Of a stretch of DNA of 64,000 nt, positions 10,285 through 20,841 are shown in pieces (the stretch's first letter is position 1; the number at the start of each line of letters is the position of its first letter). Under the pieces are notes generated by a model. The model worked only from the letters and a program-made list of their open reading frames with translations. It made no database searches and was not told where the DNA came from. The position numbers and the translations under genes are program-made. Source of the stretch: Hexactinellida sp. DTS-2022 (Eukaryota > Porifera > Hexactinellida). The DNA lies in assembly GCA_028753945.1 (NCBI GenBank), contig JAPNXP010000012.1, forward strand, positions 1,674,001 through 1,738,000. Reading direction: 5' to 3'.

Positions 10285-10887
10285 TCTATAATATCAACAG
10301 TCAAACAATGTTAAAATTTGATCAATTTTGAATTTTTATATTTTAAACATTTTAAGAAATTTATTAGTGACTTCTAGAAAATTGGGCAGAAGGGCCTCGG
10401 GGCGGCTTGGTGCGGTCCGATAAAATATACCAAATTAAAGTTAAACCAATTAGCTATCATAATAAAAATTAAAAACATCTGCTCACGACTGCTCACCAAT
10501 ATTTTTCACACTAAATAGGCAAAATAATTGTGTCCGATTATTGTTCAACATCATTGAGAGTACACAGAAAATTTTCAGAGAATTTGCTTACGACTCTCTC
10601 TTCGTATATTTATATACTAGCATAAATGTCAAAGGAATAAGAATATCATATCCGCCTTTACGTTGCTATGTAATTAAATATCAATTTATAAATAGAATCC
10701 AACAGTTGTGAAACATCAAACTTTCACTATGAAAATTGTTTATCAAGTTAGTAATTAATCAACACACAAGTGAAGAACCTGAAGTACTATGACAATGAAA
10801 AGTTGGATTTATAGGTTTTAGACAATGCGAAATAAGAATATAATAATATCAAAGCCATTCAGGAGTTTGAAAAATTACACTAATTCC
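10285..10887. other. 5' region of the RAG1-like element
   Basis: About 600 bp between the transposase ATG and the right TIR, presumably holding its promoter and 5' untranslated region. It is AT-rich apart from a short GC-rich patch near 10386-10425. I see no gene or clear promoter motif. Confidence 0.4.
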
Positions 10888-10905
10888 CCATAATAACCCA
10901 CTGTG
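10888..10905 (-). repeat. Right TIR of the RAG1-like element
   Basis: Read on the minus strand it is CACAGTGGGTTATTATGG, identical to the left TIR over 18 bases. After that the two ends diverge. The right TSD TGAGA is at 10906-10910. Confidence 0.92.
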
Positions 10906-10990
10906 TGAGAGCATGCTCAATAGGTACTGAGAGCATGCTCATTAGGTACTGAGAGCATGCTCATAATACTGAGCATGCTCTCAGTACTTA
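10906..10990. repeat. GAGCATGCTC satellite, right of the RAG1-like element
   Basis: Three units of about 22 bp (TGAGAGCATGCTCAATAGGTAC type), then an inverted copy (GAGCATGCTCTCAGTACTTA). The right TSD copy of the transposon forms the start of the first unit, showing insertion into a pre-existing array. Confidence 0.8.
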
Positions 10991-11409
10991 GTCTATTTTA
11001 GTTAAATCAACTACATAATTTGGTTGAAGTGGTAAGCCACAAATACTACAAAGTGTCATTCCTATGTAATTCGAAGGTTACCAAGCAAACCAAGATATGT
11101 GTAACCTGGCCACAATTAGGGTAATTCCTTGGTATTTTAATGGTAACTATGTATGAAGAGGAATACATATATAAGCCCAATTTTTATCCTGAGTAAACTA
11201 TTACTTATATCAATCCACTCAAATAAAATTCTAGAATAGTAGCACTTTGCTTTCCGATTATAAAACATGGCAGAAAAACTGACATTTATAAACCTCAATA
11301 TCACCAAACAGAAGAAACGAAGGTTGCAACAGAAGATAGAAACATGCTATTTATAGAAATTTAACATAACCAAACCACGGAAAACTTAGAAATAAATTAT
11401 GACTCAATG

Positions 11410-13750
11410 GCATTGGAAATACCTATTTCACCTACAGCACGTAAGTAATGTATTTAATTAACTTTTCAATTAGCAACAATCCTGTTCAATTCAAAAAAAG
11501 ATATTTTGGTAATTTAAATAAGATTAGAAACATGTTTACACTGAAATATATAGTGTAGTTCGCGTATTAAAACAATTCCCCGAAATAGTAAGTTATCCTA
11601 CATCCCCAAGATAGCATTTAATATATATTAATTATGTTCCCCTAGGAGTAATATTAGTAATAATATTTCGTGCAAAATGTAACTTGTTATAACGCGAATT
11701 CTAATGTATTTTAATATTATATTTAGATAATACACCAGAAGATAATTTCGATGAATTGCTTCTAGAGATCTCTCTCTTAGATCAATATGTCCAATCCTTA
11801 ATCGAAGAGTGTAAGGTCTGGAAATTGGAAGGGACTGATCTGGTTCTGATGGCAGACTATCAAAATAATGATGGTAAGTTAATACACTAGTTAAATTTTT
11901 AAAACATTGATTATAATTTTTCTATCCTAGGAGGATAAACCTCAAGAAAAATTCCTCTTCTCAATGAAGAAAATAAAAAATTTATATTTTGCTCTGAGGG
12001 TCAATGCTTACACTGTCAAGCAATGGCTAAATGTACGCAACTTGGGGTTATTTCAATTTGTGAAATTCATAAAGAAAAAAGCATTTTCTACTTTATCCCG
12101 CAAGTTAAATTTATTTTGTTGATGAAAAGTGCAAGTAACTGCCATTGTTACTTTAACAAGGAAATAAAATGGTATTGCGATACTTGTACTGGACTTTGCA
12201 AACAGAAAAATGAAATTTCATCGATTTTGACGACTTTGGAACCACAAGCAGAAGTGCAAAGCGAACTTAATTATTATACTGTCTCCACACTTCCTATTCC
12301 TGTTACACTGGATGAAAAATTGATTGCAGTTTATAATCAGCAGCTTTCTAATGGGTTTGAATTACCACTACAAATTCCACCTGAAGCCTGCTATTGTGAT
12401 AATGGTTATCCATTCAACACAAGTGAATGTTTAAAGTTCGAACAAACAGGTTTATTTGTATATACAGAGACTGATGTGCTCGAACTGAAGGAACACAAAA
12501 GTAAGTAAATATTGTGACATTATTAAATAAGTAATTGTATATATGCCTGTGCCATTTTAAGTTAGTATTAATTTTGATATTTGTTTAGTATTCAGTTCCA
12601 GTTGCAATGGACCATGCAAATGTAAACCAGTTTTGAAGGACTAAACAAACTACTCTTAAATGTCAACAATCGCTACCTTATTCATTATGGGTTATTGTCT
12701 GATTACAGCGAACTGATGACATTATCCAGAAATACATTACATGGCTATGTGAGGTAAGTAATACTAGAAACTGTCAATTACAGATTGTTTTGTTAAAATA
12801 CTAGTAAATTTCTTAATTTAACGACCTCTTTTAATATACAATTTATATTTTAAGGGTAGTAAAATTGGCTAAGTAAATGTATTACCCAATTGTATCTAGG
12901 GCTAAGAATATGAAATTGCAACGTATGGGAAGAGAACGAAAGTACCATTATCATGTTATAAAACATGCATGGAATGCTTATTTACGTATGATAAGCATTG
13001 ATTATAAAGCTAGCTTTACTTGTCCCATTTGTAAAGACAAGCCCGAAGTAATTATTATGGACGGGGTAACAATGGGCACATGTAAACAGTTACCAGATGC
13101 ATCTTTTGAGTATGCTGAGATACATCAGTATGCACCAGTTCCAATATCAGAACGAATATATATTTCAAATGCAGCGGCAAGAAAATATCTGCAAGCATAT
13201 TCACCGAAAGGTTTAATTAATGATTATTTCAAAGAAATGTTGGAACTTCTACCAAATGAACAAACAGAATATATTAAGCATACCTGCATAAATCTACAAA
13301 TTATAACAATTAGCGATAAATATCCAAATGCCAAAAAGACAGTTAAGTTGTTTAGCTGCTCAGAACCAATCTCAGGCTTATTCCAATTCTCTCTGCTGAC
13401 CAACTATGAACAACAATCACTTGTTCGACTATCCTTAGAAAAACGTGTCAAACGTTCCATTATTACAGCAATATCTCGAAAGGTGTACACCTTAGGAATA
13501 TTGTTAAATTCACTAACTACAACTCCATCAGACTATAATGAAGAAGAGGTTAGTTTGCATCCAATCCTTGCCATTTTACTCAGTAAAATACTCCTGAAAG
13601 TTAAAACCTTGTACAGTCATCCAACTCGTATTCTCATCGAAGTAGTAGAGTCAAATTTAGAGGATAATTTCACATATTTTCCAGGATTTACAGAGTTACA
13701 AGTAGGGGTTACAATCCCGGTCATAATTATTAATCCCGGGATTTCGGGAT
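11410..13750 (+). pseudogene. HMGXB3-like transposase gene, 5' two-thirds, broken
   Basis: A multi-exon, transposon-derived gene on the plus strand. Splice-like signals include GTAAGT donors near 11441 and 11875 and TAG acceptors near 11727. Fragments match a family often annotated 'HMG domain-containing protein 3-like': a cysteine-rich segment FCSEGQCLHCQAMAKC (near 11990-12035), LLNVNNRYLIHYGLLSDY (near 12650-12710), and TCPICKDKPEVIIMDGVTMG (within the open 12877-13702 stretch). The aspartate in IIMDG is a likely catalytic residue. Exons do not join in one frame and stops interrupt, so I call it broken. It stops at 13.70 kb where a CCCGGG-rich element begins. The matching C-terminal segment of the family is at 32072-32335. 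Confidence 0.5.
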
Positions 13751-13850
13751 TGACATTTTAACTAATTTCGGGATCCCGGGATTCCGGGATTGAAGCTTTT
13801 CCAATCCCCGGATTTCGGGATCCCGGAATTAAATTTTGAAAATTTTATAA
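13706..13850 (+). mobile_element. Terminus of a CCCGGGATT-rich element
   Basis: It starts TAGGGGTTACAATCCCGG and continues with repeated CCCGGGATTTCGGGATT motifs. A relative at 31160 starts TAGGGTTTACAATCCCGG in the same orientation. I do not find the opposite end of either, so both are probably truncated. It cuts the HMGXB3-like frame. Confidence 0.45.
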
Positions 13851-14363
13851 TAGGGGATACATACGGTACATATTGTTACATAGTACGAAAGGAATACAAC
13901 TGATTTAAATGGGTATTCTAAACGGTTGGGTTCTGACTAAATATCACTTTCAATTTATGACATTAATTATTGGTATCTAAGAAAACTAAATGTGAGAATC
14001 ATTGTAGAAATAGATTAATAATGAAGAATTGGCTAACAATTGACTGGTATATATGGAAAAGAACAATTATTTTCTATTATTCATACTACTATTTATAATC
14101 TACAACCATAGCATTCTATACATAAGGCAATGGCAGTCACTATTTTTTTTGGACCAGGGATTGGTTAGTATATTCAAATTTACATTTTCCTTTTATTACG
14201 TTATATAGGTTAATTATAATAATTAAGCATTAATTAAGACGTAATTGATCTTCGTAATTATTTTTATTCCGGAATAAAACAACTATGACACAATGTAAAT
14301 ATATACGTATAGCTAATATAGGTATAAACACAAAATATACATTGGAGTTAAGGAACATATCGG

Positions 14364-14475
14364 GACAGACTTGTACTTCATAGACAGACTTGTACTTCAT
14401 AGACAGACTTGTACTTCATAGACAGACTTGAACTTCATAGACAGACTTGAACTTCATAGACAGACTTGAACTCAT
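14364..14475 (+). repeat. 19-bp tandem repeat, about six copies
   Basis: Unit GACAGACTTGTACTTCATA, repeated head to tail; the later copies read GAACTTC. It lies between the left TIR and the 3' end of the P-like transposase gene, a typical subterminal position. Confidence 0.9.
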
Positions 14476-14569
14476 GTGGCGGAGTTGTGCTAATGAGACG
14501 GACTTTTACTTGGAAACATATTTAAGAGTGATGGAGGCAAGGTTTGAACTAAAAGAAATAAAAACAGAA

Positions 14570-15550
14570 TTAGTTCTTGAATTTTTTAAGTTTAGAATTG
14601 TCGTGACCTAAAACCATCGCATTATAAGTCTTGACTTTATTGGAAAGTAAACAATTAGAAAGAGTCACAAATAATTTCTGCAATATATCCCAACGTGACA
14701 TGCTACAATCACACCAAACCCTCCACATATGATCATACTTTGTTTCTGTCCTTATACAAGCTAACTGAACAAGTTTTGTACGAGACGAACCAGTATAAAA
14801 GTTCTCAAACAGCTGTTTTCGACTGTCGATTTTACTAAATATGTCATATATAATTTTTGCAATATCGATTACACAAGTCGATGGGTATTTCATAGAACCT
14901 CTATCCAACAATTCTATTAGTCTAAACTGATTACCAATGTCATCGTTAACCTGTATGGATTTTTCAGTCGTAAGAAAGTCTCTACACATTGGACAGCCAT
15001 TTGATTTATTTAGGTATGAAAAAACTGCATAACCTGCCACAAATGCGAGGCACTCAACTTGAGAAATAGCTATTTCTGGAAGGGTGAACTGTTCTAAATT
15101 TGTAATAAGTTTTTCTAATTCAAAATTTGAGTCCTCGCCATCATCAGCAACACTAGAAAAGGTACTCAAATATTCCATGAGAGTAGGTTTATGAATGGTA
15201 TCAGATTTAGTTTTGATGTCAAATAATTTTAGTATGTTAGAGAGTTGTAATCTGCGTTCGGATTCTAGGATTTGGCTATTGGAGATTTGATAGTGGGAAC
15301 CTGACATTTGTCTATACAAACCAAAATGATGTTCTAAAGGATCGTTTTGTATCCTTGATGTCAACAGGTACTGGAAACCATATTTGGTACAAAGCATATC
15401 AACAAGCAAGGGCAGTGCGTTGCAAGTGTGTTTCAGACTTGTGAATGTCTGAGGTGACAGTTTTCCTTTAACAGTGGGAAGGTCTTTCCAACAGTCTAAC
15501 CAGTTAACTACATTTCGTAGGAACAAGATTCGAGAGTCGTCTGGAGATAG
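14570..15550 (-). pseudogene. P-like transposase, C-terminal part
   Basis: This frame continues the P-element-like transposase after the nested element at 15557-17666; its first usable codons encode PLSPDDSRILFLRNVV. The motif RIQNDPLEHHFGLYRQMSG near 15300 corresponds to the C-terminal region of P/THAP9 transposases and should contain the catalytic glutamate (in PLEHHFG). A cysteine pair (CPMCRDF) follows. It stays open to a stop at 14570. It is cut off from its N-terminal part by the insertion and by a frameshift upstream. Confidence 0.8.
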
Positions 15551-15556
15551 AGGTCT

Positions 15557-17666
15557 GTTGCATGGGAAATTGACTCCCCCTTCATATGAACCATGGATAC
15601 TGTATAGGGGAGTCATTTTCCCAGGGGAGTCATTTCCCCATATAAGATCCGTGGAAATATGACTCCCCCCAATTGATTTCAGGATCGTCATCACATTGTA
15701 TACTTACCTTATCTAACACATATTGCACTATTATATTTCTTTGATAAGTATGCAGTAATGTGTAAAATGAAAATGACTTGATCAAAGGCAAGAGGCATAG
15801 TAAGTATTATCACTACTAATCTTGATAATAATTATTTAGATTATTACTTCTGTCTATGTTGTTACTTCTTATATTCTAACTAAGACTATTAGTAACTGTT
15901 GACTCGAAGTTTCATTTCCCAAAATTAGTTAAAAAATGCATACTAGAGAATTAGTTTTTCATGTAAAACGTAAAGTACTGAGTTCAACTTTCCTAAACTT
16001 GTGTGCTTTGAATATTCTTTTAGTTTAGGTAAAAACATGTCGTCATATTTGTACCAAATGTCATTCAGATTCACTATCATGTAGAAGTGATTGCCCAAAG
16101 ATAACGTGAATCCGGCTAGTTTGTAAGCGAGACTTCTAGTACTATCAGGAATATATATCAATTCATCTATATCGTTGGGTTGAAGTGTACAGCTAGTTTC
16201 AGTAAGATGACCAAGTTCCACAATTAATACGGAAGGTATAGCATTGAAAGCTCCTGAGAGTATTTCTAAATTTGATCCAGCTGACTGACATTTGTTACAT
16301 TTCTTAGGTCTCATCTTATTATTAATGGATTCTTGTAAAGTAGAAGCAACAAAGCTAATACTTCCTATCTGTGTTACAGTGGTGAAAGTTGTACAAAAAC
16401 TGTAGTATTGAAGTATAACAGAATAGAGATCATTAGAAATATCTAATTCCCGTAGGATATTGATAATTCTTGATTCGGACCCAAAAAAATCATATTTTGG
16501 CACAATTACGTCATAGGTCACCAAAATGCTAGCCAATCTGGCGATGTAGTCACGAAGTTCGTCAAACTGGCAACGATGTATTAGTGAGATAAAATGTTGG
16601 GATTCCGGATTTAGCGAAATTCCTGTGATTTTTCCTGCTTTCTCTATCATTTCTCGGTATAAACTAATCAATGAAATTATATTGTCAATAGAGCAGGTAT
16701 TTAGGTGCAATATATTATTGTATTCACCTTTCCACTTAGGACATAAGTTTTCCATGTCGGAATTGAAACTATAACTGCATCCTTGAAATGCATCTGGATT
16801 TGTGATTAACTCATGATCACTCGTTTCTTCATTATCAGACTTAATGGCGACTATTTCTGAATTAGAAATGCACTCTAGGACTACCGGCAGTAGGACTGTT
16901 AATGGGTAGCCTCGTTTGTGCGTATCGTTGATTTCTATAAGCTGGGTATCGAGATATTCATTATACCATTCTGAAACTAAGCAGGCGACTTTTTCTTTGA
17001 CTGAATAGTGTACTGAAGTACTTGGATGGAGTGCGATAATATCTATAAACCGAGTGCACTTTGATTTTTCATCAAGTACTTTATGTAATTCAGATAAATA
17101 TGATTTCTCTTTTAGTGCTTGCATAAGTTTAGGCTTCAAATTATTTAGAATTTCATCTTCAACTTCTGAACCATGTGGATTGAGTGGAGCTTCTAAAGTT
17201 TCTCTTCAACCCTTTGTTGTGAACAGAATGTTCGGGGTATTTTTTGTGAAGTAAAAAATCACATATTTCTTGGTATTCAACAGGATCCATTGAATTATTC
17301 AAATTGTATAGAGAAACGCTACTAGATTGCTTTTATCATAGTGGGCAATAAATATAAGAAGTAATAACATAGACAGAAGTAATAATCTAAATAATTATTA
17401 TCAAGATTAGTAGTGATAATACTTACTATGCCTCTTGCCTTTGATCAAGTCATTTTCATTTTACACATTACTGCATACTTATCAAAGAAATAATAGTGTA
17501 ATATGTGTTAGATAAGGTAAGTATACAATGTGATGACGATCCTGAAATCAATTGGGGGAGTCATATTTCCACGGATCTTATATGGGGAAATGACTCCCCT
17601 GGGAAAATGACTCCCCTATACAGTATCCATGGTTCATATGAAGGGGGAGTCAATTTCCCATGCAAC
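15557..17666. mobile_element. Long-TIR transposon nested in the P-like gene, TSD AGGTCT
   Basis: The two ends match as inverted repeats for about 325 bp (15557-15881 and 17342-17666), beginning GTTGCATGGGAAATTGACTC. A perfect 6-bp duplication AGGTCT flanks it (15551-15556, 17667-17672). GACTCCCC motifs repeat within each arm. The 1.46-kb interior carries a minus-strand frame with a ubiquitin-protease-like C-terminus and no recognisable transposase, so the element is probably non-autonomous. I cannot place it in a superfamily; 6-bp TSDs are uncommon. Confidence 0.9.
15943..17290 (-). pseudogene. USP-like (C19-type) protease-like frame inside the nested transposon
   Basis: The main open stretch is 15943-17139 (up to 398 codons; its first codon is TTG, so the true start lies upstream). 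The C-terminal third looks like a ubiquitin-specific protease fold: a CNKCQSAG zinc-type pair, VLIVELGHL, then YKLAGFTLSLGNHFYMIVN with the expected catalytic His, and WYKYDDM. I do not see a USP cysteine box, so activity is doubtful. An in-place ATG at about 17290 (MDPVEYQEICDFLLHKKYPE) begins an N-terminal piece that resembles the start of KRBA2/integrase-like transposon proteins, but it is in another frame; a shift of frame or a missed intron lies near 17208. It may be captured cargo or part of a larger transposon protein. Confidence 0.5.
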
Positions 17667-17713
17667 AGGTCTAGAAAAGTCGTCATTAAAACGTATACCT
17701 TTCCCGACCCAAT

Positions 17714-19102
17714 TTAAATTAAACATTTCCAGATGTCATTAATTAACTTCAGAAAATCAACAGTTTGGTTTTGACTTCTACTTTTTCTTTCAAAATTGAG
17801 AGCTAATAGGCCAGCTGAAGTTGATTCGTGAAAAATCTTAAGTGCCAAATTTACATTCTGTCTTTCCAAGCTAGATGGCCAACAAGCTTTGGAAGTTAAT
17901 TTTGGAGCTCGTTTAAAAATGTTGCATCTATCAGATTTGTATAAGGTCCTAATGTCATCAAAAACTGAATAGCATATTGTAGGATACAAAGATTTAGCAA
18001 AATTAACAGTGTAAATTTTGAGGCCTGAAGTATTGATCGATACTCTCAAATGACCCTGAGATTCATCTTCAGCAGATTTATGGTTAGGAATGATACAATC
18101 ATTAAATTTAGGAAAAATAAATACAAATATCTCGTAGTCTTTCAAATTTAACCAATTATTTCGAATTGATTTTAAAATATGGACTATATCAAAAAATAAA
18201 ATAAGGTCTCTATTTGGGTCACAAGGATGTATAACTTCAGGTAGCAGTGTTTTGTGATTTGGGGAAAGAAGTTTATATAAACTGACATTTAGGGGGTAAT
18301 TGTCGGTACAGACAGCATCTACATATAAGTTACAACTTTCAATGTCCGAAATTGTCTTAATAACAATGGGTAATAGTGCAGCAGCAGAGCTAAAACCAAG
18401 AGGGACTAGCCTTACAATGGTAGAGAACTTAGTCATCAAACTAGATACCATTATAGAAAATACAGTGGTGGGTGGGTCTTCCGGATGGTCAATAGAGCCA
18501 ATAATTCTACCACCTTTATAACTAGCATCGCTACGTATATGAACTTCGTCCATCTGAAGTATAACATGCCTCTCTAAATCTTTGAATGTAGATGAAAATT
18601 CCTTAAGTACACTTAAATATTCACTCTCTAGACCAATTGAATTTTTAATTTTGAGTAGATTACGTTCATGAGGGAGATTCAAACAATTTGAGGATTGGAT
18701 TAGCCGAAAACAAGCGGGAGAAATGCCGTGTACCTTGAGGGAAAAAACCTGCGTTGTCACGCTATAACGACGCCCATATTTTGAAATTATTAAATATCTC
18801 AATTGATCAAGTAGAAACATAATCCCAATCTTTGGTAATAAAGGTAAGTTCTCGATTTGGGGTCCCTGAAATTCTATATCTTGATCACTCTGCTCTATTA
18901 GTTCAATGGCACTTTGCAACTCAATAATAGCATTTTCAACATGCGTTTTAACGGAGGGTTGACGTTGGTTGGGTTTGCATTTAGGACTATTAACTGGGAA
19001 TGTTTCAATTTCTACTAACAAAGTCTCAATCTGGCGGATGTCATTAATTTTGTTGAGAGATAAATATATTTGGCGCTTGTGTTGATCAAAACCATTAATC
19101 AA
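17714..19102 (-). pseudogene. P-like transposase, catalytic domain part
   Basis: A 462-codon open stretch with the P-element/THAP9 RNase H-like core: QMDEVHIRSDASYKGG (D185), VDAVCTDNYPLN (D267) and DIVHILKSIRNNWLNL, then the conserved CWPSSLERQNVNLALKIFHE region. It ends in a premature stop just after NDIWKCLI. In the second copy (63.6 kb) the same place reads WSIFNVNWVGKDIRFNN, and here that sequence continues in another frame, so a small indel near 17740 has broken the gene. About 50 bp further on, the nested long-TIR element interrupts it again. Confidence 0.85.
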
Positions 19103-19163
19103 TAAACATTGGTCTATTACAAGTGAACATTGAATCGAAGGTTGGTTATCTAAAGTGGTAATT

Positions 19164-19421
19164 TTAAAAAAACAAGGTGTCAGTGTCGGGTTTGTGGACG
19201 ACCCAACTATTGGAAATATCGATGCAACTCAGCTTATCAACGACATCACTAAGAATACTGATTGAGAACTTATCTATGGTAGATGTATTGTCCACTATGC
19301 TCAGATTGATTGCAGTTTGAACCATTGTCAGCTCTCTATCGTCTCTCGAAATTCTTTTTGTCTTCTCTGTAGTGTTTGTCAAGTAGCTGGGACAGTTCGG
19401 GAATATAGTTGGTACAGCAGT
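19164..19421 (-). pseudogene. P-like transposase, segment after the THAP domain
   Basis: It begins with AVPTIFPNCPSYL, the AVPTIF motif that closes a THAP domain, and runs into KRISRDDRELTMVQTA. The matching part of the second copy is at 61350-61440. It is separated from the rest of the THAP domain by the 521-bp element at 19430-19950. Confidence 0.75.
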
Positions 19422-19429
19422 CTTCGTCA

Positions 19430-19950
19430 CAGTGCTGCCAAGTCTCCGTAAATTTACGTAGACTACGTAAATATACCCGTATCTACGTGTCTACGCATGA
19501 AGACTTATTTCTACGTATTTCTAGCGAAATATATTTAAGACTTCTTGTTCAACATATAACTGCGTTTGTTTTACTAGTGAACCACCATATTATTATTTAT
19601 GTTTTATAATATGTTAAATAATATCATAGTGATGAATTATTCCAATCTCAGAATACTCTTGATTCAAAACAGTTGCGCAATTAAAAATTAGTTAAATTAA
19701 ATCTTACTTTGATGGTTTGATACATACTATTAGTGAGTATATCTTATGTTTACAAGCGCGAAAGCGTCCATATATCTACCTTTATAAATGATTATTCATA
19801 CAAAATAGTTAGTTTATATGATTTGAAAAAGCAAATTAAGATCAATTGGGTCGCAGAGGGAATTTTAGCATGCTCCGTAAAAACTTTTGTTTCTCCGTAA
19901 ATTTTATGGTCAATCTCCAGGAATTTATCTGAACTCACTTGGCAACACTG
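19430..19950. mobile_element. hAT-type non-autonomous element, 8-bp TSD CTTCGTCA
   Basis: TIRs are CAGTGCTGCCAAG (left) and CAGTGTTGCCAAG (right, reverse complement), each followed by CTCCGTAAATTT-like sequence. A perfect 8-bp duplication CTTCGTCA flanks it (19422-19429, 19951-19958). Both the CAG start and the 8-bp TSD fit hAT. It splits the THAP exon of the P-like gene between VSLTK and AVPTIF. No coding capacity. Confidence 0.92.
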
Positions 19951-19959
19951 CTTCGTCAG

Positions 19960-20282
19960 GGACACTCGGTCTCGTGGTGCCACAACCATCTTCTGTCCAT
20001 CAAAATATTCGAATGTCCTTTCAATGAATTCCTCTTTGAAGTGGAGTATACAAACCTAAGAAATGATTCAATAATTTCGAATGTGAACTAATGATTAGTT
20101 AAAAATAAGTGTATAAGAGTATTTACCTTTATATTTATGTTGTTCTGGTAATCTTCTCTGGGTCTTGGAATGGCTCTAAACCATTTTTCACGAACTTGTT
20201 CATCCTTGGGAAAACTAAATACTTTTGTGAAGTGTTCTTCTCCCCGATAATTCGAGGTACATCCGGGTACGATACAACTCAT
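19960..20282 (-). pseudogene. P-like transposase, THAP DNA-binding exons 1 and 2
   Basis: Exon 1 starts at ATG 20282 (MSCIVPGCTSN), includes KVFSFPKDEQVREKWFRAIP and ends near 20129 at AAG/GTAAAT. A 72-bp intron ends in TTTCTTAG near 20057. Exon 2 begins VCILHFKEEFIERTFEYFDG. Together they give the C2CH zinc pattern of a THAP domain (CIVPGC ... VCILHF) with its conserved W and P. In P transposases this domain binds the transposon ends. The hAT-type insertion follows directly. Confidence 0.85.
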
Positions 20283-20650
20283 CTCGTTGAAATTTAAGTT
20301 AGTATAAGTAGATAATAATAATAATAATTTCCATATCGCTTATTTATGTTGAATAGTCCATTTAATCATTATGGGTTATTAAAAATAAATCTCAAAAACA
20401 CCTCCTTGGCAAATGTTTTATATGTTACAGGTTAGTTTTGCATCTCCAAGACTGTTTTTAAATCGAAACAGCTTATGGATGTTATATAACGTAATAAAGG
20501 AAAAAATTAAATTTGAATATACTAACCAATCCCTGGTCCAAAAAAAATAGAACTGCCATTGCCTTATGTATAGAATGCTATGCTACAACATACTTGATCA
20601 TACACGTATTGTGTAAGTTGCACGCATTATCATAAACTATGATTTGTGGA

Positions 20651-20781
20651 CAGGGGCGGATTGGGCTACTTTCGCGAAACTGGCCCACTGCCCGAATCCA
20701 CCGGCCCATCGATCCACAGCCCATCGATCCACCGGCCCACCGGGCATTATCCCGGTGTCCCGGCGGCCCAATCCGCCCCTG
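20651..20781. mobile_element. hAT-type MITE, 8-bp TSD TTTGTGGA
   Basis: 131 bp. TIR CAGGGGCGGATTGGGC and its exact complement at the right. Perfect 8-bp duplication TTTGTGGA (20643-20650, 20782-20789). The inside is GC-rich with repeated GATCCACCGGCCCA-type motifs. Confidence 0.93.
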
Positions 20782-20841
20782 TTTGTGGAGGTCTTTTGAA
20801 GTATTTCAATAGCAGGTTATAAACCATCACAGTTGATTCCT

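Larger units (their letters stand above)
4806..10905 (-). mobile_element. Transib/RAG1-like DNA transposon, complete with TIRs and 5-bp TSD
   Basis: The element starts CACAGTGGGTTATTATGG (4806-4823) and ends in the exact reverse complement of those 18 bases (10888-10905). TGAGA is duplicated immediately outside (4801-4805, 10906-10910). CAC-starting TIRs plus a 5-bp TSD are hallmarks of the Transib/RAG group, and the first seven bases equal the V(D)J heptamer consensus CACAGTG. It encodes a 710-residue RAG1-like transposase on the minus strand (8152-10284). A repeat block of about 3.0 kb (5105-8130) is nested between the transposase stop and the left end. Without it the element is about 3.07 kb, a normal Transib size. 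No RAG2-like (Kelch) frame is present. Confidence 0.9.
14107..20582 (-). mobile_element. P-element-like THAP transposon with nested insertions
   Basis: The ends are CATAGCATTCTATACATAAG at 14107 and its reverse complement ending at 20582. The inverted repeat continues through GGCAATGGCAGT and, after a small difference, GGACCAGGGATTGGTTAGTA. CTACAAC is duplicated outside (14100-14106, 20583-20589); P elements usually make 8 bp, so one base may have changed. ACATAAGG near the tip resembles the Drosophila P terminus as I recall it. Total length is 6476 bp. Removing the two nested elements and their TSD copies (2116 and 529 bp) leaves about 3.83 kb. The transposase gene inside is dead. Confidence 0.88.
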
